Of a stretch of DNA of 64,000 nucleotides, positions 10,391-19,496 are shown piece after piece. Made by a program: the position numbers and the translations under genes. The stretch spans positions 1-64,000 of the forward strand of contig CANRTU010000007.1 in NCBI GenBank assembly GCA_947642745.1, given 5' to 3'. The notes under the pieces were generated by a model. The model was not told where the DNA came from, ran no database searches, and saw only the letters and a program-made list of their open reading frames with translations. Within the stretch, counting starts at the first letter, position 1, and every line of letters starts with the position of its first letter. The DNA is from an uncultured Eubacterium sp. Lineage in GTDB: Bacteria; Bacillota; Clostridia; Lachnospirales; Lachnospiraceae.

Positions 10391-11425
10391 CTAAACCAGG
10401 GATACATATAATTCATAAATCAGAAATGCGGACACCGGTCCCAGCAGCACTCCCGCCCCTCCATACACGTGGATTCCAAAATAAAGGCTCATAAGCACCG
10501 CAATCGGCGGGAAACCAAGGCGTTCCCCAATCAGACGTGGTTCCAACAGCTGGCGGACAAAGCTGCATATAATATACAGCAGGCCATATACTGCTGCCAG
10601 AATGTATTTACCATTCACGATATCCAGAATCATCCAGGGTACAAATATTGTGCCCGTACCGATAAACGGCAGTGCGTCGCACAGGCCGATACCCATACCC
10701 GCCAGAACCGCATAAGGATTGCCAGTCAGAAACAGACCCGTGACGCAGATCAGGCTGATAACCAGCAGGATGATAAGCTGGGCTTTGAGATAAGTGCCTC
10801 CCGCCTCCTTTGCGTGCCGCTTCATTTCGATCATCAGCCTGCCTGCCGCAGAATTGTGAAACATTTCCGCAATCCTTGGGAAATCCGTCAGTATCAGAAT
10901 GCCTGAAATAAATGATACAATTCCGATACCCATAAGGGAAAATACAATCTTTGCATAAGCAACCGAATTTTTAAGCAGATAAGGCATGGTCGTAGTCTGC
11001 AGCCCGGAACGGATTTTTCCCTGCATGCTGATAAAGATCTGCTCCGCTTCTTTAATCTGTACGCCAAAACTGCGTTCCAGCCTCTCACAGCAATCGCACC
11101 ACATTTCCCGCATACTTTCCTCAAAAGACCCTGCGTTTTTTACAAGTGACGCCAGCTGGAAACAGGCGGAACGGACCGCAAAAAAGCAGATAACACCGGC
11201 AATGGCCAGCACAACGGAAAAAAGAACCATAGATACGGTTCCCCTTCCCCGCCCTGTTTTACGCACCACCTTTTCCACTATAGGATTTAGTATCATCGCA
11301 AGCAGGGCGCCTGCCAGAAAAGGAAACGCCACTGGCAGGATGTATCTCATAACAAGATACACCGCCAGGGTAATTCCTGTTAATAAAATAATTTTTTTAA
11401 TACTTATATTTTTATTCCATCTCAT
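10391..11425 (-). CDS. AI-2E family transporter / YtvI-like membrane protein
   Basis: Multi-TM protein ending 'GLCDALPFIGTGTIFVPWMILDIVNGKYILAAVYGLLYIICSFVRQLLEPRLIGERLGFPPIAVLMSLYFGIHVYGGAGVLLGPV'. Start probably MRWNKN at 11425. Confidence 0.85.
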   Translation of the reverse strand: MRWNKNISIKKIILLTGITLAVYLVMRYILPVAFPFLAGALLAMILNPIVEKVVRKTGRGRGTVSMVLFSVVLAIAGVICFFAVRSACFQLASLVKNAGSFEESMREMWCDCCERLERSFGVQIKEAEQIFISMQGKIRSGLQTTTMPYLLKNSVAYAKIVFSLMGIGIVSFISGILILTDFPRIAEMFHNSAAGRLMIEMKRHAKEAGGTYLKAQLIILLVISLICVTGLFLTGNPYAVLAGMGIGLCDALPFIGTGTIFVPWMILDIVNGKYILAAVYGLLYIICSFVRQLLEPRLIGERLGFPPIAVLMSLYFGIHVYGGAGVLLGPVSAFLIYELYVSLV

Positions 11426-11477
11426 GGGAAAAGTATGTGTCACAACCTGGGAAATATGTATCCGGAACCGTCTGCGC

Positions 11478-12170
11478 TTATGGCAATTTCTGGCCATGCG
11501 GCACAGACTCTGCGCTTCCAGACGATCCGGTCTCCTTTTCCTGCCTGTTTACAATCTCCCCGTTGTCCATTTCATACACTTCATCGCACAGAATACGGAT
11601 ATCTTCCCCATTATGGCTGGCGATAATAAGCAGCTTTCCCTGTTCCTTCAAAGACAAAAGCAGGCGCCGGACTTCTTCCACCCCGTGCCTGTCCAGCCCG
11701 TTCATTGGCTCGTCCAGAATCAGTATGGAAGGATCCTCCATGACTGCCTGTGCCAGCCCGAGACGCTGGCGCATTCCAAGACTGTATTTTTTTACCGGTA
11801 GTTTTGATCCTGCGTCAAGTCCTACCTGTTCCAGAGTGGATCTGATCTGACCGGGTGTAATTTTATTACGGATACCGGCCAGCACTTTCAGATTCTGGAA
11901 TCCACTATAATATGGAATGAATCCGGGTGTTTCGATAATAATTCCTGCGTCCGGCAGATAATCGGTATCTTTGCCAATCACCTTTCCGTCCGCCACAACC
12001 ATCCCGGCGCCAGGCTTTACAAACCCGCATATACACTTCATAAGCATGGTCTTGCCACATCCATTATTGCCCACAAGTCCATATATATGTCCGCCTTCCA
12101 GTTCCAGAGAAACATGTTTCAATATCTGCCTTTTATTTAACGTAAGCGACAAGTCTTTCACCTGTATCAT
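11478..12170 (-). CDS. ABC transporter ATP-binding protein
   Basis: Walker A 'GLVGNNGCGKTMLMK', signature 'KYSLGMRQRLGLAQAV', Walker B 'ILILDEPMNGLD'. Confidence 0.93.
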   Translation of the reverse strand: MIQVKDLSLTLNKRQILKHVSLELEGGHIYGLVGNNGCGKTMLMKCICGFVKPGAGMVVADGKVIGKDTDYLPDAGIIIETPGFIPYYSGFQNLKVLAGIRNKITPGQIRSTLEQVGLDAGSKLPVKKYSLGMRQRLGLAQAVMEDPSILILDEPMNGLDRHGVEEVRRLLLSLKEQGKLLIIASHNGEDIRILCDEVYEMDNGEIVNRQEKETGSSGSAESVPHGQKLP

Positions 12171-12173
12171 AAT

Positions 12174-13035
12174 CTATTCCTTTCCTGCCTGGTATTTTCC
12201 GGAAGCTGCCAGGCATAAAACTGTCAGAACTGCGCACCCTCCCAGCAGATACAGATAAGAGCCCATGACCGGAAATACCTCTTTTTTCAGATACGTCTCA
12301 AAATGTACCCATGGAATCGTATGCGCCATGGGCAGCAGCCACATCGCATCCATATGGATCTCACAGGTAACTGCTCCAAGGATCAGCAGAAAACCATCCA
12401 TAAACACTCCCGCCTTTTTTTTTATTATACAATGCCGTCAGCAGCAATACCAGTGACAGCAGCAGAAAATGCAGAAATATAAACAGCGCTGTATGCAGCA
12501 TCGCCGTGCCCAGTGTCATCTGATGATAAGTATTCTCGGGCAGCAGCTGTACCACATAATCCCTGCTCCGCTCCGGAAAAACTGTCGTATAATGCGTTAC
12601 CGCATGGGAAAATGACATCCTCCACTCCCCGCAGTCCCAGATCATAAGTATACAGGCAGCAGCCAGAAATATAACAAGAAACAGCGCCGCCTCCAGGGCA
12701 AAGAGAATCTGTCCGCAGATCCACACCTTTTTGCCGCACCGGATCTGATAAAAGACGTCAATCCCGCCTTTTTGTGGAAAATCCGCCATCAGCACCAGAA
12801 ATAAAACCGGAATTATCAGCAGGAGCAGGCCTGAATTCCCCAGCGCCACAAATGCTTCCGGTATGGAGACCGGTGTTTCCATCAGCAATGCACATTCCTT
12901 CAGCGGAACTATCACCTGTATATGAATAAAGATCAGGATCACCCCGAGAATTATCAGACGGCTGCTCCTCATCCATCTGTGAAACTCCGCCACAGAGATA
13001 TGCGCCGCTGCTTTTATCTTTGACTCACGCACCAT
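12174..13035 (-). pseudogene. ABC-2 type permease subunit, apparent frameshift at an A9 tract (12415-12423)
   Basis: N-terminal part in ORF 12361-13035 (..LYNKKKGG); hydrophobic C-terminal part in ORF 12174-12407 in another frame. Changing the 9-A run by one base (A8) joins the two. Confidence 0.65.
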
Positions 13036-13872
13036 ATTTTCCCCTTTTCACACTGAAATAAAACAAAATTGTAATGACTGCATATAAAAGCAGCATCATC
13101 GGCACAGACACAGCCTGATACCGGTCGGAGGAGAGCCGGCTCACAGAGACCGGATAAAACGCCTCGATCCATTCCACAGATTCTGCGCCGTGCGTAAGTT
13201 CGTCTATCATCAGTTTATGTAACATCTGCTCATAAATATAATTGAGCAGAAACGGCAGACATACAAGCATATATTTATCCCGGAAAAAAACTGCCACTCC
13301 TAAGCCGTACACACTGACATACATCCCATACAAAAATACCCCGGCCAGCCGCCGGACCGTATACAGATAAACAGAATCACCAAAATAAAATTCCAGATAA
13401 TAACTCTGCTGGTCAAAAGAAAAACCTGAAAATGGCGGGAAAAAAATGATAAAAGAATTCCGTACAGCGCATATCCGGCTGTCAGAAGAATGCCGCCGGT
13501 CAGGGCGCCGCTTATTATTTTCGATGCGCAATAACGGAAATTACCTGACCAGAACAGCTGGAACTGTACCTGTCCACTCTGGCGCTCATCCGAAAGTTGC
13601 GCAATATAACCGGACGTCAGTAATAGCGGCGCAAAAAGCTGCAGCCAGTTCCCAAGCCCTTCCTTCCACAGATACAGGACACTTTTTGTAATCTGTTCCT
13701 CTGATTCCGCCACACTGTGATTGAGCATCAGCGAAAAAACAGGGATCCGCTCCCCCATTCCGCCAATATCACCCGGTGCGGTCAGGCACAGACACAGCGT
13801 GCCCAGCACCGGTACCAGTATATATGGCAGATAAAAATTCTTTTTTAATTCCTGAATCGTACATCGCAACAT
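13025..13872 (-). pseudogene. ABC-2 type permease subunit, apparent frameshift, probably at a T7 tract (13440-13446)
   Basis: N-terminal part ORF 13300-13887 (...GYALYGILLSFF); C-terminal part ORF 13025-13531 (FPPFSGFSFDQQSYYLEFYFGDSVYLYTVRRLAGVFLYG...). The C-terminal frame stop overlaps the next gene's ATG (ATGGTGCGTGA). Confidence 0.65.
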
Positions 13873-13887
13873 GTTTTCATTCCTCAA

Positions 13888-15180
13888 TTATGTATAATAA
13901 TAAATCTCTCCGGTAAACGCATCCACAAAGACACCGATATGCCTGCCCTTTGTCCTGCTCTCCCCGGTCAGCTGCCAGCACGGAAAGATTATATACTCAT
14001 CATTACCTTCCCCGAAAACCACGGGCAGGTATGCCAGCCCCACCGATGTGGCGTGGATATTCACATGGGGCGCAAGCTTTTCCCCCAGTATCTCCGCCAT
14101 CTGACTGACCCCGATAATTTTTCGGTCCGTCACCAGCGGCACCAGCCTTTCCGCCTCATTGTATCCCGCAAACGCTGTTACCCCCGTATCATCCACCACA
14201 TACGCATGTTTGATATCTCCCACTATCAGATACCCCCCGTCAAACCGGTAGCTTCCATGATCCATATAGACAAACGGCACCCCGTTCCGGACCCTTCTGA
14301 CCATGTAATCGTAAACATGGGCATCCCCGAGGCGGCACACACTTGCTTCCGGTATGTCTACAGACAGACCGTCTTCACACGGAAACGGTGTCCCTGCCAT
14401 AAAATAATCCTTTACAAGCCCCGCACCTTCCCCGACTGTCAGTTTCCCGCCTGGCAATTTATACAATTTGTTATCCAGTTCCTGAAGTGTGCCTGATTCC
14501 ACCATATCACCCAGATTATCCCCAAGGGCGTCACGGATCGACCTGGTTTCCAGTCCCAGGTATTCCGTGATCTTTCCGTCACTCATGGAATATATCCCGT
14601 TCCCCGCTATCTGCATGTGGCACTGGTTACAGTTTACAAGGGCGCCGCTCCCAGACTCCATCTCATCCATATGCTCGTAAAAACCGGCGTAATAATAAGG
14701 CTGCTCTTTGGTGTCGTCCGTTTCAAACTGTGGCGACACCACCCGCAGATCCTGTTTCATGTCCACCGCATTCTGCTTCCCGATCCGTTCCAGCCACGCC
14801 GCAACTGTATCCCAGCTTTCCTGCACCGTGATGCCACGCTCCAGGCCTGCCATCATTTCCAGTTCCACCGTGTCGGGAAGGTCCAGAAATTCACAGCCCT
14901 CAAAGTGTACATTTGCGTAATCTGTACCGGCAACCCGGTCCGCTTCCTCCCGGTAACTGCTTCTGTATTCTGACAGCTCCACACGGTCCGCCAGCATCCT
15001 CTCCCGGTATTTTTCAACTGAAAATCTCAGTTCTGGTATTTCCTGGCCGGCTGCTCCCGGAACCGGTTCTTTTTCCGGATCAAGGGCTGGTTCCTGTCTG
15101 CTGCAGCCGGACAGACCGCCCGCCAGTATCACTGCAAGTACACAGGCACAGAGCCCCCGTACCATTCTGTCATGTACCAT
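13888..15180 (-). CDS. Putative lipoprotein, paralog copy A
   Basis: Lipobox MVHDRMVRGLCACVLAVILAGGLSGCSRQ; AGGAGGTGATTGAA before ATG at 15180; C-terminal 'FPCWQLTGESRTKGRHIGVFVDAFTGEIYYYT'. Confidence 0.8.
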   Translation of the reverse strand: MVHDRMVRGLCACVLAVILAGGLSGCSRQEPALDPEKEPVPGAAGQEIPELRFSVEKYRERMLADRVELSEYRSSYREEADRVAGTDYANVHFEGCEFLDLPDTVELEMMAGLERGITVQESWDTVAAWLERIGKQNAVDMKQDLRVVSPQFETDDTKEQPYYYAGFYEHMDEMESGSGALVNCNQCHMQIAGNGIYSMSDGKITEYLGLETRSIRDALGDNLGDMVESGTLQELDNKLYKLPGGKLTVGEGAGLVKDYFMAGTPFPCEDGLSVDIPEASVCRLGDAHVYDYMVRRVRNGVPFVYMDHGSYRFDGGYLIVGDIKHAYVVDDTGVTAFAGYNEAERLVPLVTDRKIIGVSQMAEILGEKLAPHVNIHATSVGLAYLPVVFGEGNDEYIIFPCWQLTGESRTKGRHIGVFVDAFTGEIYYYT

Positions 15181-15210
15181 TTCAATCACCTCCTGTAACC
15201 TGTACCATAA

Positions 15211-15254
15211 AAGGCGGGAACCGGATGCATCCGCCGGCATCCGGTTCCCGCCTT
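15211..15254 (-). promoter_or_regulatory. Perfect 18-bp GC-rich hairpin followed by TTTTA in the 5' UTR of copy A (attenuator-like)
   Basis: aaggcgggaaccggatgc-atccgccg-gcatccggttcccgcctt; read on minus it is followed by TTTTATGG then the SD of copy A. Confidence 0.7.
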
Positions 15255-15465
15255 CACATCCCATACATGTTTATGGCATATGTCCCTGTTTCCTGCCCTG
15301 CGGCATCATGGATATGCCCGGCCTTCGTCCGGCACGGAAAGACCATGCGGCCTTCAAAATTCTCCCGGGCAGGTCACGGACAGCCGGCCACCAGCCCTGT
15401 AAACCGCTGTACATGCGGTATTGTGCGTGGCATCCGGACATATGATAAACCGGTATCTGTCCCAG

Positions 15466-15535
15466 AGTATAACAGTTTACAGGTGTATGTGCAACAGACT
15501 TCATACAACCTTAAACAATGTTAAGAAAACCTTAA
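15466..15535 (-). promoter_or_regulatory. Predicted promoter of copy A with three tandem TTAAGG-like boxes
   Basis: -10 TATACT (15466-15471), 17-bp spacer, -35 TTGCAC (15489-15494); upstream TTAAGG/TTAACA/TTAAGG boxes starting at 15509, 15519, 15530. Confidence 0.65.
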
Positions 15536-15607
15536 AATCTGACGGGTATGATTTCTTCTGTTTCTCCGGGTACAAAGCTGGCGGTGCAATTGACGGATAT
15601 GGAGGCA

Positions 15608-16900
15608 TCACGTATAATAATAAATCTCTCCGGTAAACGCATCCACAAAGACACCGATATGCCTGCCCTTTGTCCTGCTCTCCCCGGTCAGCTGCCAGCA
15701 CGGAAAGATTATATACTCATCATTACCTTCCCCGAAAACCACGGGCAGGTATGCCAGCCCCACCGATGTGGCGTGGATATTCACATGGGGCGCAAGCTTT
15801 TCCCCCAGTATCTCCGCCATCTGACTGACCCCGATAATTTTTCGGTCCGTCACCAGCGGCACCAGCCTTTCCGCCTCATTGTATCCCGCAAACGCTGTTA
15901 CCCCCGTATCATCCACCACATACGCATGTTTGATATCTCCCACTATCAGATACCCCCCGTCAAACCGGTAGCTTCCATGATCCATATAGACAAACGGCAC
16001 CCCGTTCCGGACCCTTCTGACCATGTAATCGTAAACATGGGCATCCCCGAGGCGGCACACACTTGCTTCCGGTATGTCTACAGACAGACCGTCTTCACAC
16101 GGAAACGGTGTCCCTGCCATAAAATAATCCTTTACAAGCCCCGCACCTTCCCCGACTGTCAGTTTCCCGCCTGGCAGTTTATACGATATATCTGCCATTT
16201 CCTCAAGCGTGCCTGACTCCAGAATATCCCCAATATTGTCTCCTGTTGCGTCACGGCCTGACCTGGTTTCCAGTCCCAGGTATTCCGTGATCTTCCCGTC
16301 ACTCATGGAATATATCCCGTCCCCGGCTATCTGCATGTGGCACCGGCTGCCGTCCACAAGGGCGCCGCTCCCGGATTCCATTTCATCCATATGCTCGTAA
16401 AAACCGGCATAATTATAGGGATACTCTTTACTGTCGTCCGTTTCAAACTGTGGCGACACCACCCGCAGATCCTGTTTCATGTCCACCGCATCCTGCTTCC
16501 CGATCCGTTCCAGCCACGCCGCAACCGTATCCCAGCTCTCCTGTACCGTGATGCCATGATCCAGGCCGGCCATCATTTCCAGTTCCACCGCATCCGGAAG
16601 GTCCAGAAATTCACAGCCCTCAAAGTGTACATTTGCGTAATCTGTATCAGCAACCCGGTCCGCTTCCTCCCGGTAACTGCTTCTGTATTCTGACAGCTCC
16701 ACCCGGTCCGCCAGCATCCTCTCCCGGTATTTTTCAACTGAAAATCTCAGCTCTGATATTTCCTGGCCGGCTGCTCCCGGAACCGGTTCTTTTTCCGGAT
16801 CAAGGGCTGGTTCCTGTCTGCTGCAGCCGGACAGACCGCCCGCCAGTATCACTGCAAGTACACAGGCACAGAGCCCCCGTACCATTCTGTCATGTACCAT
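15608..16900 (-). CDS. Putative lipoprotein, paralog copy B (near-identical to copy A)
   Basis: Same lipobox and length (458-aa ORF) as copy A at an exact 1720-bp offset; AGGAGGTGATTGAA before ATG at 16900. Confidence 0.8.
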   Translation of the reverse strand: MVHDRMVRGLCACVLAVILAGGLSGCSRQEPALDPEKEPVPGAAGQEISELRFSVEKYRERMLADRVELSEYRSSYREEADRVADTDYANVHFEGCEFLDLPDAVELEMMAGLDHGITVQESWDTVAAWLERIGKQDAVDMKQDLRVVSPQFETDDSKEYPYNYAGFYEHMDEMESGSGALVDGSRCHMQIAGDGIYSMSDGKITEYLGLETRSGRDATGDNIGDILESGTLEEMADISYKLPGGKLTVGEGAGLVKDYFMAGTPFPCEDGLSVDIPEASVCRLGDAHVYDYMVRRVRNGVPFVYMDHGSYRFDGGYLIVGDIKHAYVVDDTGVTAFAGYNEAERLVPLVTDRKIIGVSQMAEILGEKLAPHVNIHATSVGLAYLPVVFGEGNDEYIIFPCWQLTGESRTKGRHIGVFVDAFTGEIYYYT

Positions 16901-16930
16901 TTCAATCACCTCCTGTAACCTGTACCATAA

Positions 16931-16974
16931 AAGGCGGGAACCGGATGCATCCGCCGGCATCCGGTTCCCGCCTT
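16931..16974 (-). promoter_or_regulatory. Duplicate of the 18-bp 5' UTR hairpin, upstream of copy B
   Basis: Identical sequence to 15211-15254. Confidence 0.7.
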
Positions 16975-17214
16975 CACATCCCATACATGTTTATGGCATA
17001 TGTCCCTGTTTCCTTCCCTGCGGCATCATGGATATGCCAGGCCTTCGGCCTGTTCCCTCAGGCCGGCCTCCGGCCACCAGCCCTGTAAACCGCTGTACAT
17101 GCGGTATTGTGCGTGGCATCCGGACATATGATAAACCGGTATCTGTCCCGGATGTACTACAGATAAAAGTTCTTTTTAGTTACTGGATCATACACCACGA
17201 CACAGCTTCCATCC

Positions 17215-18513
17215 TCATTCAGTATAATAATAAATCTCTCCGGTAAACGCATCCACATATACTGCGAAATGCCTGCCTCCGGTTTTGCTTTCTCCTGTCA
17301 GCTGCCAGCATGGGAAGATCATGCGTTCTTCATAATTATCTCCGAACACCACAGGAAGGTAAACCAGCTCCGCCGATGTGGCATGGATAGTCACATGGGG
17401 CGCAAGCTTTTCACCCAGAATTTCCGCCACCTGCCTGATCCCGATGATTTTGCGGTCTGTCACCAGCGGCACCAGTTTTTCTGCCTCATTGTATCCCGCA
17501 AACGCAGTAACCCCGGCATCATCCACCACATATGCATGTTTGACATCTGCCTGTATCAGATAGCCTCTGTCAATATTTCTTCCATAATCCATATAAACAA
17601 ACGGTATCCCACGATAGACCCGTCTCACCGTGTAATCATATACATGCGCATCCCCCAGCCGGCAGATACTGGCTTCCGGCACGTCCACGGATATATCCGG
17701 TTCGCAGGGAAACGGCGTTCCGGACTGGAAATATTCCTTTACAAGTTCAGATCCTTCCCCTACCGTAAGTTTCCCACCGGGCAGTTTATACGATTTCTTT
17801 TCCAGTTCCGCAAGCGTGCCCGACTCCACCACAGCGCCCAGATTATCCCCCAGGGCGTCCCGGAGCGACCTGGTTTCCAGTCCCAGATATTCCGTAATCT
17901 TCCCATCGCTCATGGAAGATATCCCGTCCCCTGTTATCTGCATATGACACTGGCCGGAGTTCACAAGGGCTCCGGCCCCCGATTCCATTTCATCCATATG
18001 TTCGTAATAGCCGGCATAATAGTAAGGCATCTTTTTTCTATCGTCCGTATCAAACTGTGGAGACACTACCCGCAAATCCTTTTTCATGTCCACCGCATCC
18101 TGCTTCCCGATCCGTTCCAGCCACTCCGCAACCGTATCCCAGCTCTCCTGCACTGTAATACCCCGCTCCAGACCGGCCATCATTTCTACTTCTCCTGTTT
18201 TTGGAAGATCCAGAAATTCACAGTTCTCAAAATCCACATTTCCATAGTCTTTTTTCAGAAGCCATGCCGCTTCCTCCCGGTAACGGCTTTCATACCCTGC
18301 CAGCTCCACCCGGTCTGGCAGCATCTTCTCCCGGTATTTTTCAACTGAAAATTTAAGCTCCGGTACATCCTGCCCGACTGGTTCTGAAGCATCTGTCCTG
18401 TCCGGGACAGATGTCCGCTCCGGTTCCTGTTTGCCGCAGCCGGACAGACTGCCTGCCACTATTACTGCCAGCACACCGGCGCAAATCCCGTATCTGATCC
18501 TGTCATATCTCAT
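17215..18513 (-). CDS. Putative lipoprotein, diverged paralog copy C
   Basis: Lipobox MRYDRIRYGICAGVLAVIVAGSLSGCGKQ; colinear with copies A/B; GGAGGTGGCAGAT before ATG. Confidence 0.8.
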   Translation of the reverse strand: MRYDRIRYGICAGVLAVIVAGSLSGCGKQEPERTSVPDRTDASEPVGQDVPELKFSVEKYREKMLPDRVELAGYESRYREEAAWLLKKDYGNVDFENCEFLDLPKTGEVEMMAGLERGITVQESWDTVAEWLERIGKQDAVDMKKDLRVVSPQFDTDDRKKMPYYYAGYYEHMDEMESGAGALVNSGQCHMQITGDGISSMSDGKITEYLGLETRSLRDALGDNLGAVVESGTLAELEKKSYKLPGGKLTVGEGSELVKEYFQSGTPFPCEPDISVDVPEASICRLGDAHVYDYTVRRVYRGIPFVYMDYGRNIDRGYLIQADVKHAYVVDDAGVTAFAGYNEAEKLVPLVTDRKIIGIRQVAEILGEKLAPHVTIHATSAELVYLPVVFGDNYEERMIFPCWQLTGESKTGGRHFAVYVDAFTGEIYYYTE

Positions 18514-18594
18514 ATCTGCCACCTCCTGTAAAATACTGTCGTGTATAAGCATTAATATAGTATCAGAACATCTGATAAACAATTTGTGTCTCAG

Positions 18595-18664
18595 AGTATA
18601 TCAGCATACAGATGTACCTGCAATATACTTCATACAACCTTAAATAATCTTAAGAAAAGCTTAA
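18595..18664 (-). promoter_or_regulatory. Predicted promoter of copy C, same architecture as copy A
   Basis: -10 TATACT (18595-18600), 17-bp spacer, TTGCAG (18618-18623), boxes TTAAGG/TTAAGA/TTAAGC starting at 18638, 18648, 18659. Confidence 0.65.
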
Positions 18665-18714
18665 AATTTTGCAGAATACAAATATAAACAGAAACAAAAA
18701 CCGCCCCGGCTGCT

Positions 18715-19470
18715 TCATTCCTGCCAGGACGGATCTATCTGAAAGTTCATTTTCTTTTTTGTCACTGGATGTACAAACTCCAGTTCGCAGGCGCACAGTT
18801 TCAGCACCCTGTCTTTTTCTTTATACACGGACACCCGGTTTACGTCTGCACGGCTCTTTCCCGTCAAAGAAGCGGCTCTGTTGTCCGCCCCGTACTTTAC
18901 ATCGCCTTCCAGAGGCGTTCCCAGATGCGCCATCTGCACCCGGATCTGATGATGCCTGCCTGTCACCAGTTGTATCCTGACCAGATTCCGCACCGGACTT
19001 TGAGTATCATAAGTATGCACCACCCGGTAATCCAGTACCGCTTTTTTTGCTTTCGGGTCTGACGCATCCGATATGGCAGAAGTATTGGTTCTGCCATCTT
19101 TGATCAGATAATTCTCCAGATGCCCTTCTACAGCCGGCATGTGGCCCAGCGTAACCGCCAGGTACACTTTACTGAATCTGCCCTGTTGAAGCTGTCTGGC
19201 CAGCGCCGCCGTTCCAGCCGGATGTTTTCCAAATACTACGATCCCTTCCACAGGCTGGTCCAGCCGGTGTACCAGCCCGATATATGTATCTTCGCTTTTA
19301 TAACTGCGGTAATTACGCAGCAGACTTACCATATCCGGCTGACGCAGATTCCTTGTCTCACAGGCAGTGCCTGCCGGCTTAACGCATACAAGAATATCAT
19401 AATCTTCATATAAGATTCTGACGCCGTTTACAGTCGTGCGCAGCTTCCCTGCTGTTTGCTGGCTGTTCAT
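18715..19470 (-). CDS. RluA family pseudouridine synthase
   Basis: 'YIGLVHRLDQPVEGIVVFGK' catalytic motif; 'LVTGRHHQIRVQMAHLGTPLEGDVKYG'. Confidence 0.92.
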   Translation of the reverse strand: MNSQQTAGKLRTTVNGVRILYEDYDILVCVKPAGTACETRNLRQPDMVSLLRNYRSYKSEDTYIGLVHRLDQPVEGIVVFGKHPAGTAALARQLQQGRFSKVYLAVTLGHMPAVEGHLENYLIKDGRTNTSAISDASDPKAKKAVLDYRVVHTYDTQSPVRNLVRIQLVTGRHHQIRVQMAHLGTPLEGDVKYGADNRAASLTGKSRADVNRVSVYKEKDRVLKLCACELEFVHPVTKKKMNFQIDPSWQE

Positions 19471-19496
19471 TGAAATTACCCCCGCTCTGGAACAAA

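Noticed and set aside
15271-15504. 77-aa ORF upstream of lipoprotein copy A
   Set aside because: Its ATG lies in the predicted promoter (-35 region) and the sequence is not preserved as a coding frame upstream of copy B; more likely leader RNA.
13939-18348. Long plus-strand ORFs antisense to the lipoprotein genes (185, 222 and 359 aa)
   Set aside because: Amino acid composition (His/Arg/Ile/Phe rich, no domain) and exact antisense overlap indicate shadow ORFs; repeated only because the lipoprotein gene is repeated.
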